Positions 56,384 through 64,000 of a DNA stretch of 64,000 nucleotides are shown piece after piece (within the stretch, counting starts at the first letter, position 1; every line of letters begins with the position of its first letter). Under the pieces are notes generated by a model that made no database searches, was not told the origin of the DNA, and saw only the letters and a list, made by a program, of their open reading frames with translations. The DNA comes from Hirsutella rhossiliensis. Lineage: Eukaryota > Ascomycota > Sordariomycetes > Hypocreales > Ophiocordycipitaceae. The stretch covers positions 2,046,001-2,110,000 of the forward strand of contig NW_025408670.1 of NCBI RefSeq assembly GCF_020360975.1, read 5' to 3'. The position numbers and the translations under genes are program-made.

Positions 56384-57569
56384 CTAGTTAAAAGGCCACC
56401 CCGTCACGCTAAACGGCCACCCAAAAGTGGGTCAACTGTGGCTTGGTCGCCGCGCAGCGCCGATGCCGCAAAGGTGTGTGCGCGCATTCGCTGCCGGCAT
56501 CGAGGTGCGCGCCAGAGGGCATGTTGAAGCCGCAATTGAAGCCGCAAAGTGAAGCTGGCCGTGATGCAAATTCAAGTACGTAGGGCCATGTTCTTGGGGT
56601 CGTAGAAAACACACTTCCGTCAATTCAAATGCAGCGTTAACGCCGGTAGCTATAGTAGACCCTCTGCACACAATTCCTGCTGTACAGACTCCTCCTCATC
56701 CACCTGCCGGTCCATCTCGTTAAAATCGGCTAAAGGGTCGTCTTCATCCTCTATATCCTCACCTCCTTGACGAATTGAGGGTATCGGCATTGGCTGCGTG
56801 GCACAGCGAATCGTGCCCTGCGTCTCGCCCGGGCCAGTAAGCTCATCGTCAGAGTCAGGCGTGCGGCGTACGGCACGCTGATACGCTCGTGGCATCGCTG
56901 TGCCAGGCTCGTACGAATCGCCATTGGCTTGAAGGTATTCCAACCCCGTTTGGTCACATCAGCAGCGCTGCCGGCGGTGTTGACGGTAGCAGCAGCAGCT
57001 TTCCTCCAGCCTTGCCCCAGCCTTGCGCTTCTTACCCGTAGCCTTCGTCTTCGTACTTTGGAGAGCCGCCGGCGCTGTGGACGGCGGCGGCCTTGTGGCC
57101 TCGCTGCGTTCGTCGGATTCCGCGATATCGTGTGCTGACGGCTCTCTCGCGTGGCCGTTACGACCTCCTGCTGCCTCGAGGTTCAATGAGCCCTTGGGCC
57201 GGCCTTTCCCGTGCATAGGAGTGGATCGTGAGGAGCATCGTTAGGGCTTGTGCTCTGCCATGCCAGAGCTCGTCAACGTCATTCATTTCGAAGGGAACGG
57301 CGGCGGCGGCATTGGGCCGCTTGAAAATATCGTGACGGCAAGGAAGGCCAACCAAGACTTGACTTGAAGCCGCAGTGATGAAGAAGATCACAGCGGCCGG
57401 GCGGCGGCTTTTCTTGGTCGCTTGAAGCGGCATTCCTTGCCACAGCGCGGTATTCGCCCCCTATCTTCTGGAGCCCAAACTTTGCGGTATCGGACCTTGC
57501 GCGCGACCAAGCCACAATTGACCCACTTTTGGGTGGCCGTTTAGCGTGACGGGGTGGCCTTTTAACTAG
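56384..57569. mobile_element. DNA transposon with 67-bp TIRs and TA target duplication
   Basis: The first 67 bases (CTAGTTAAAAGGCCACCCCG...GGCTTGGTCGC) recur as the exact reverse complement at the right end with a single mismatch, and weaker similarity continues for about 30 more bases. TA flanks both ends (56382-56383 and 57570-57571), as for Tc1/mariner/pogo-type insertions. The 1186-bp length is too short for a full transposase. On the minus strand two open frames remain: 57216-56959, with an AT-hook-like HGKGRPKGSLN near its start, and 56943-56650, acidic (GGEDIEDEDDPLADFNEMDR). No DDE transposase is seen, so it is probably a non-autonomous derivative. The TIRs are unusually well preserved compared with the neighbouring AT-rich DNA. 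Confidence 0.82.
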
Positions 57570-57707
57570 TACCTAACTTTTTGTTTCTTCAGCTCCTTGT
57601 TGCCCTTTATTGACAAATATTCTTTATGCGACTGAATCGCCAGGACACCCTAGATTTTCGCCGCTAGTAAGATAGCGCATGGTGTAAGTCACAAGCTGTG
57701 GTGGCTT

Positions 57708-57960
57708 TAAAGCAAAGTGGAAGTTAACTTAATTAATATAGGGGCTTAAAGAGGTGAATTTAGTAATTTATGTCATAGCCTATCTATCAGGACGAGTGGG
57801 GGGCTTTATATAGGTATAGATACCACAAATAAGTGGCCAAAAGAGGGCATTGAGCTGATCCTATACACGAGCCACTACCTCCACACGTCTCTCTGCTAGG
57901 AGTGTCATCTTGGCCTGGCAGACACAGTTGCCGCCTCTTGCGCCCTCTGGGCTCGGCTCT
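57708..57960 (+). repeat. Direct repeat left of the acyltransferase gene
   Basis: Starts AGCAAAGTGGAAG and includes AGAGGTGAATTTAGTAAT, CTATCTATCAGGACGAG, GCTTTATATAGGTATAG and AAAAGAGGGCATTGAG. The same succession of words recurs at 59928-60180. This copy keeps more C and G than the right copy, most clearly in its last 90 bases. It may be a solo LTR or an LTR fragment, and overlaps the acyltransferase promoter region. Confidence 0.65.
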
Positions 57961-58170
57961 CCCCAACAATATCTAATAAACCTAATATGTAATAACTTAT
58001 ACACCCTCTTCCCCGAGCCTATATACTGCTAGCTATATTACTAGCACGTCGCTGTCGACTTCTACGAACTAATATGTGGTACCTCACCTGGAACGGTGAC
58101 AATGAAGAGCTAAGTCGACATCGATTACCGGTTGTATCCATTCCTGCGATACTGGTGCAGGCCTGGTTGG

Positions 58171-59640
58171 ATGATGATATCAATTCTCCCCCGGTCTATG
58201 CTGAACCCCAACCGGGAATCAGATCCCCTCGCCGCGCTGCCATTGTCGTCATTTCTCCCTCGACTAAAGGCCGTCCTCTTCTTCCTACTCCCGTCCTTTA
58301 TTCAGCGTCGACTTCGGCCGGCTGCCTTCAAGCCGCGCCACCTCTACGCTACATCATGGCTAGACGGCCTGCGTGGCGTTGCCTCCTTTATCGTGTTTCT
58401 GTGGCACGTTACTGAAGGGCATTTTGGATGGTACACTCTATCGTACGGGCACGAAGGCGATCGGGTTGCTTCGTCACCTATTCAGCTGCCCTTTATACGC
58501 TTCTTCTATTGCGGTCGCCCTATGGTCCATGTCTTTTTCGTTATTTCTGGTTTTGCTCTCTCCTATAAGCCGCTAAAGCAGGTCAGAAGGCGCGATTATG
58601 ATGCGCTGCTTCGCACCCTCTCGAGTAGCATCTTCCGCCGCGGCCTACGTCTCTTCCTTCCGGTAGTCGCAGACACATTTATAATAATGGTCCTCATCCG
58701 CCTTGGCTGGTTATATGAATCGCTCCCGACATTAAGCGAGCAACTATGGGATTGGTATAACGTTCTATGGAAGGTTACGTTTAGCTGGAACTGGGACCGA
58801 TTCGACCTCCCGCCCTATAACCCGAACCTGTGGACTATTCCTGTCGAGTTCTGCAACTCCCTACTGCTCTTCATCACTATAGCCGGTCTAAGCCGGATGA
58901 AGACATACTTACGCCTCGCCTCCTCGATCGCGATTTCGATCTATTGCCTCAAATGCGGCCACTGGGCCGCCTTCGAGTTTCTTATGGGCATGGTCATGGC
59001 CGAGATTAGTCTGATCCAGGACGCACGCAACAACTTGGCTATGACCATTGTCACCACGAACCAAGAATACCCCGATATGGAACGGTCTCTCAAGTCGATC
59101 CCGCTATTGAGCTCCGTAACGAGCCGCGTCCTTAAGTATTGCCTCATTGGGAACCTCGTTTTTGGTATCTTCATCGCCGGGTGGCCGAACGCTGAGGCCG
59201 ACAAGACACCGGGAATATCAGCACTCTGGTTCAACACTATAGAGCCGTACTGGGGAACTGGCGACGGTCTATACATTTCATTTTACTGGTACTCCCTTGC
59301 CGCTGTCCAGATTGTGGCTGCGCTGCAGCAGATCAAGCTGCTACAAAACCTCTTCGTTACACCGCTGGCGCAATATCTTGGCGACATCAGTTTCGCCTTT
59401 TATCTAGTCCATGGGCCGATAAAGGAGATGGTCGTCCCTCGCGGCCTGCCGTTCCTCTGGTCTACGGTCGGCGGACCTGACGAGGCCGGTATGTGGGGAC
59501 GTATGATCGTCTGGTGCGCCGCACTTATAGTAATAGGCATCCCGGCGGTGTGGGCTGCCGACCTCTTCTGGCGCGTAGTGGACGTGAAGAGTGTGGAACT
59601 CGCTCGCTCGATCGAGACCTGTTGCACGCGAGACGATTAG
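58171..59640 (+). CDS. Membrane acyltransferase-3 family protein
   Basis: Intronless, 489 residues from the ATG at 58171. The family signature SWLDGLRGVASFIVFLWH near residue 65 contains the conserved His, and RPMVHVFFVISGFALSYKP follows. About ten hydrophobic segments spread to the C-terminus, as in acyltransferase-3 proteins that O-acylate sugars, lipids or secondary metabolites from the membrane. The substrate is unknown. Upstream of 58171 the frame is open only back to 58114 without an ATG, while the +1 frame offers an ATG at 58074 leading into DNEELSRHRLPV; a natural N-terminus may thus need a splice or a one-base change. Codon use is richer in ATA, CTA and TTA than in other genes of the window. 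The gene sits between two direct repeats within mutated transposon DNA. Confidence 0.82.
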   Translation: MMISILPRSMLNPNRESDPLAALPLSSFLPRLKAVLFFLLPSFIQRRLRPAAFKPRHLYATSWLDGLRGVASFIVFLWHVTEGHFGWYTLSYGHEGDRVASSPIQLPFIRFFYCGRPMVHVFFVISGFALSYKPLKQVRRRDYDALLRTLSSSIFRRGLRLFLPVVADTFIIMVLIRLGWLYESLPTLSEQLWDWYNVLWKVTFSWNWDRFDLPPYNPNLWTIPVEFCNSLLLFITIAGLSRMKTYLRLASSIAISIYCLKCGHWAAFEFLMGMVMAEISLIQDARNNLAMTIVTTNQEYPDMERSLKSIPLLSSVTSRVLKYCLIGNLVFGIFIAGWPNAEADKTPGISALWFNTIEPYWGTGDGLYISFYWYSLAAVQIVAALQQIKLLQNLFVTPLAQYLGDISFAFYLVHGPIKEMVVPRGLPFLWSTVGGPDEAGMWGRMIVWCAALIVIGIPAVWAADLFWRVVDVKSVELARSIETCCTRDD

Positions 59641-59927
59641 CCGATGTCAAATAGGACACACTTCATCCCCCTCATCCCATAGGAGGAACTTACTGGCCAC
59701 TCTTAGTGTTGGAAGAGATCAGTTGCCTTGAGAAGGTTCCATGGTCATGTCGATCCCTTGTCAGCTCTATCTACATAAGACCTGGCCTTCCACTCCTTTC
59801 TATAGCTGGAGAGACATCATCAACAACAAGATTATTCACTCATAGTCCGTGTGTACAGACAGCACTTAGCTTCGCCGGGATATTCGAGGGGCCCCTTCTA
59901 TAGACCTTCTCTCAAGCAGCGGCTTGA

Positions 59928-60180
59928 GAGCACAGTGGAAGAAATAGGGGCATAGAAAGGTGAATTTAGTAATACATGTCTTGGTCTATCTATTAGGACA
60001 AGGGAGGGGCTTATATAGGTATAGTAACTATATATAGCTAGCTAAAAGAGGGCATTAAGATATTCCTATACCTAAGTTAGGCCTATATAATATCCTTAGG
60101 CTAGGGGAGTTATATTAGTTAGGCAGGCTTCCTTATATCTAACTATTAGGTCTATTAGGCATAACTATAGCCTCTTATGC
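59928..60180 (+). repeat. Direct repeat right of the acyltransferase gene (mutated copy)
   Basis: Aligns with 57708-57960 in the same orientation: AGCACAGTGGAAG, AAAGGTGAATTTAGTAAT, CTATCTATTAGGACAAG, CTTATATAGGTATAG, AAAAGAGGGCATTAAG. Differences are mostly C-to-T or G-to-A, increasing to the right where it merges with the AT-rich tract. Confidence 0.65.
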
Positions 60181-62713
60181 TTACTCTCCTTAATATACCC
60201 CCTTACTACCCTAGCTTCTAGATAGTAGGGCAGTAGGTAGAGGAGCGTTTAGTCTAATAAATATAAGGCTATTCCGATATTAAATTCGGCTGCTTTATTA
60301 TCTTATTTAAGGAGGTTATCTAAAAATAAGGGAGGCTCCTAATTATATCCTAAAAAAAAGGGGGAAGGTAAATATAGTAAAATGGGAGTTAGTTTAGTAG
60401 CTAGTGCTCCGTACTATATAGGTATATTATACTAGCCGCCCCCTCTTACTTAAGGAGGGTTTAAATATTAGTTAATTAGGGTTATATAACTTACTCTTAC
60501 CGCTTAACTTAGTAGTTAAAAGCTATTATTATTAACCCCTCTTATAAGGGATATAGCTATTATAAGGCTAGGTAAAAAGAATAGTATATATAAAAAAAGG
60601 CAAAAGCTAGGACCTAGGGTAGAGGATATAAGGAGAAGCCCCTTATTTCCTCTCCCCTTAGGTCCCTAAGTTTATTACCCGCGCCCCCCTTAGGGCGTAG
60701 TTATATAACCTACTCTTCCGCCCTAAGGGGAGTTAAACTTACGATTAATAGGGTTATATAACCTACTCTTACTATTTAACTAATAGTTATAAGTTATATT
60801 TATAACCTTCCTTATAAGGAGGGGTATAGCGGGGTATCCCTTTAGGTTGCTTAGGTACTTTAATACCTTTACTAGCGATATTATCCTTTAAGATAAAAGT
60901 AATCTTAAAGGTAGGCTTTTTAATAATATATTCCTTATATTAATTAGTCTTAATTTAGTAAAGCTATCGCGATTATTATAAGTTTAAGCGCTATAGTATT
61001 ATACTATTTAAGGGGTAGTTTAGTAATAGCTTTACTTCTTAGTAGTAAATAGGGATAACCTTTAACTCTTAGATCTTTATAGTTTCTTAATTAAATTAAG
61101 ATCTAACTATGCTATTAGAATCCCTTAATCTTAGTATATATAGTAGTACTCTTATTATCGGGATCTAGTAATTATTAAGTTTATTATAGTAAGGAGATAT
61201 TACGCTTTAATATAGTAGTTAGGTATATTATCTCTTAATATATCTTCCGGCTATATTTCTAGCCTTAGTTACTTAATAAAGCTTTAATACTTTTAGTATA
61301 TAAGCGCCTTTATTATACGATTAGCTAAGTTATCTATTAATACGATCTAGCTAACTTATATCTAATCTTATTATACCTCTTAACTATTATAGGCTACGCC
61401 TATAAAGGGCTAAGGTTATACTATAGCGACTATACTAAAGTCGGGCCGAAGTAGACCTATATATAAGTAAAGCTTAACCCGAACTTAGGCTAAATAGCAC
61501 TTAAATATAAGTCGAGCTAGGGTCTAAGGAAGATAGATAACTAATATAACTAAGATAGAGTTTTCTTCCTTTCTCCTTAGCTTTAAATAAATAATTATTC
61601 GGCCCTATACTACTATACTAAGTATACGCTAGCTCTTAATATATCTAAAGCTCCTTTTAAATAAAGCTATAAAGCCTAGAAAAAGATTAAACTAAAAGGA
61701 TATAATATAGATATCCTAACGACCTAGAGGGGGGAGAATAAGCTTAAGGATAGTAGGGAGTAGCGATAGGAGGGCCTAATACCTAGCTAATAATAAAGTA
61801 AGCAGTACTCTTACTATAGATAAGAGAGGTAAAGATAAGGTATTAGGTAATATAGAGCTAACTATAAATATAGGAACTAATCGGCTAGATTAAAAGGATA
61901 TACTAAAGAATAGATAAACTAATAAGGATAGGTATATAAGAGGGGGCTAAGGGTGAGATAAGTAGTTTAATACCGCCTTTAAGGCTAATAAGGGGGGTAG
62001 TAACGCCGATAACTGAAAAGGGGATAGTAGGAAAGAATACCTATAAGAAGCCTCTCCTAAGCCTAGGAAAATTTAATAGATAACGACGGTATTATACCTT
62101 ATAAGTCTAATATATATAGGAAAAGTATAAGATTAATAAAGAATTCTTATTAAGCTTAAGGGAAATCCTTTACTTTATTTATAACTACCTAAACGCTAAG
62201 CTATAATAAACGGTCGCTATATACTATAGAATAAGAGTAAAGAGGGGCTATAATTAAAAGGAATTCTTAAAGTACCTTAACTTAATTTACCTTAACGTAA
62301 ATATCTAATTATACGCGGCGGCGGTAATTTAGATAATAAAATAAAAGGAGAGTTAGATATTTATAGCGTTCCTCTTAAAGTTTAAGTAAAGACTCTTTAA
62401 GGCTAGAGGCGGGTCTTAGCTATATAATATTTAGATCGTCTTCCTAAAAGGGGCTCTAAGAACCTAGCTCTACGAGGCGTTAGCTATAGTCGACCTCCTT
62501 ATATTAAGCTTCGCTACTTATATTAATTAAGTAGCGTAAATAGTAGCTAAGCTAAAGAGAGTTTAATAAATAAGATAAGCCCCTTTAAACTAAAGGAAAC
62601 TAGCGGATATATACCTTTAAGAAAGGAAAAATAATAATAGGGATACCTTAATAATTAGTATTAACGCCTTAGATAAATAAAGGGAGGGGTAAAGTTAGCT
62701 AGAGAATTAGACG
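60181..62713. other. AT-rich, RIP-like mutated repeat DNA
   Basis: No open frame survives on either strand; TA-rich words dominate. Within it the unit GTTATATAACCTACTCTT recurs at 60481-60498 (one mismatch), 60700-60718 and 60752-60770, the first and third followed by a TTAACT...AGTTA palindromic segment. The right part (~61900 on) is in the same relic frame as the downstream gag-pol and probably represents the gag region. Confidence 0.6.
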
Positions 62714-64000
62714 TACTTTAACTATAGAGTTAAAGGATATATCGCGCTCTATTATAAAAAGAGGAGGTAAGAACCTTAAAGGGCGGGCGTAATAAAAGAA
62801 AAGAAGGGCGCTAAGGATAATAATAACTTAAAAAAAGGAACTTTAGTATAAAGTTAGGCGCTAAGGGTAAAAGAGAAATAATAAGAAGCTTAAAAGTTAA
62901 TAAAGGACTACCTTATACTAGGCCTAGTAATACTAAGGGTAAGTATTAATAAGAAGAAAGGACTTAATATACTTATAAATATTAGCTATAAATACTATAT
63001 TATAGTAAGCGAGAGGGTAGTAATAAAGTTATAAATACTTCTTCCTAATAAAAAGAAAAGATAACTAAGGCTATTTTTAAAAGATACTCTAGCCTTATAA
63101 ATAAAAGGAATTATAGTATTTAAGATATATATTAATAGCTATATAAAGTAGACCTTTATATATATAGTCCTTAGGCTAAGCTATAATATATTTCTAGGGA
63201 GGCTATAAATAAAGAAGAACTAAGTAATATATAATATAATAAGGGATTAAATTTAGTATAATAAGGCTAAGACCTAAATAAGCCTATAAGGATCGAAAGT
63301 AGTAAGGAAGGTAGAATAGATCTAAGGGGCAAAGATTATTAGCGCGGTAGTATTCGCGGTAGAATATTAAAGGGAGAGAGTAGTAAGGAATAATAAGGGA
63401 AGGCGAAGGATAGTCGATATTTAAGCGATTATAATAAAGAATATAAAGAGAGCGCTTTAGCTAAAGATAGTAGTAAACTTAGTAGACTATATCTTAAAGT
63501 AAGCGCTAGATATATACCTAGACCTCTTTATACTTAAAAAAGCTTTAAAGATACCCTTATATAAGCTAAAGGTAGACTATAAGATTAACTTAATACTAAA
63601 TAAAGATAAGGTAAAGCCTTTACTACTATAGGGACCCTTTTATAATATATTAAAAGAGGAACTCTTAGTACTAAGAAAGACCTTAAGTAAGCTAATAAAG
63701 GTAAACCTAATCTACTTAAGTAGCTCCTTAGCTACGGCCTTAATACTCTTTACTTAAAGGTTAAACGGTTACTTACGATTTTACTATAACTATTAAGCCT
63801 TAAATATAATTACGAAAAAGGATAGGTACGCGCTACCCTTAATTATAAAGATACTATAGATACTTATAAAGGTAAAGTAGTTTATAAAGCTTAACGTTAT
63901 AGTAGCGTTTTATAAGATCTAAATAATAAAGGGCTATAAGTTTAAGATAGCCTTTTAAATAAAGTTTAGATTATTTAAGTAGTAGGTATACCTATTTAGC
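62714..64000 (+). mobile_element. Relic Ty3/Gypsy-type gag-pol, inactivated by C-to-T/G-to-A mutation, runs off the window
   Basis: One plus-strand frame carries three landmarks in order. At 62714-62755 the spacing of a CCHC zinc knuckle (x2, x4, x4) is preserved, but all four ligand codons now read TAY (Tyr). At ~62972-62990 a retroviral-type protease active site is visible, with the Asp-Thr/Ser-Gly codons now reading Asn-Ile-Ser. From 63791 to the edge the start of a Gypsy reverse transcriptase can be read (ITKKDRYALPLI), with former Gln, Trp and Arg codons changed to stops. All are in the same frame, so the loss is by point transitions rather than indels. The 3' part lies outside the window. 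Confidence 0.75.

Noticed and set aside
57647..57660. ACCCTAGATTTTCG, identical to the EGD2 upstream region at 30653-30666
   Set aside because: A 14-base match is expected by chance several times in 64 kb compared with itself, and the flanks do not align.
1..64000. tRNA, rRNA, CRISPR or bacterial operon features
   Set aside because: No tRNA-like A and B boxes in correct spacing, no regularly spaced repeat array and no Shine-Dalgarno/operon layout was seen; the window is typical nuclear fungal DNA.

Overview
The window is nuclear DNA of a filamentous ascomycete. Genes carry short introns (about 48-90 nt, mostly GT...AG with CTRAY branch points), are moderately GC-rich and lie on both strands. 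The families (PTH11-like rhodopsin-domain protein, 2EXR protein, Zn2Cys6 regulator, WDR59/Mtc5, Rom2-type RhoGEF) and the AT-rich, RIP-like mutated repeats at the right end point to Sordariomycetes, probably Hypocreales. That placement is inference from gene content, not from a search.

Layout. 0-8.5 kb: tail of a membrane protein, an intronless cytochrome P450 and a homogentisate 1,2-dioxygenase with wide gene-poor spacers. 8.5-34.2 kb is a housekeeping block: Rho1 GEF (ROM2), mitochondrial pyruvate carrier and complex I B8 subunit (divergent pair), a very large, mostly disordered RRM-like protein with an apparent frameshift, FMP46-like thioredoxin-fold protein, a fatty acid desaturase, a small hydrophilic protein, ribosomal protein eL14, NAC alpha (EGD2), ATP synthase subunit d (ATP7) and UBC13. 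34.7-54.4 kb: rhodopsin-domain receptor-like protein, a secreted GH92 alpha-mannosidase flanked by three copies of a ~100-nt repeat, MTC5 (SEACAT/GATOR2), a D-2-hydroxyacid dehydrogenase, a 2EXR protein and a Zn2Cys6 transcription factor.

54.5-64 kb is a repeat island. It holds an orphan open stretch, two side-by-side elements with terminal inverted repeats (55359-56355, interior AT-rich; 56384-57569, 67-bp TIRs and a TA target duplication), a membrane acyltransferase-3 gene enclosed by two direct repeats, and a long AT-rich tract. The last 1.3 kb of that tract still reads in one frame as a retrotransposon gag-pol (zinc knuckle, protease, reverse transcriptase) whose Cys, His, Gln/Trp and Asp codons were converted by C-to-T/G-to-A mutation.

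No single pathway cluster is visible. Themes that recur are mitochondrial function (pyruvate import, complex I, ATP synthase, FMP46), translation/proteostasis (eL14, NAC, UBC13), and growth signalling (Rho1 GEF, Mtc5/TORC1). All exon coordinates were derived by hand from splice signals and reading frame. I found no tRNA, rRNA or CRISPR feature.
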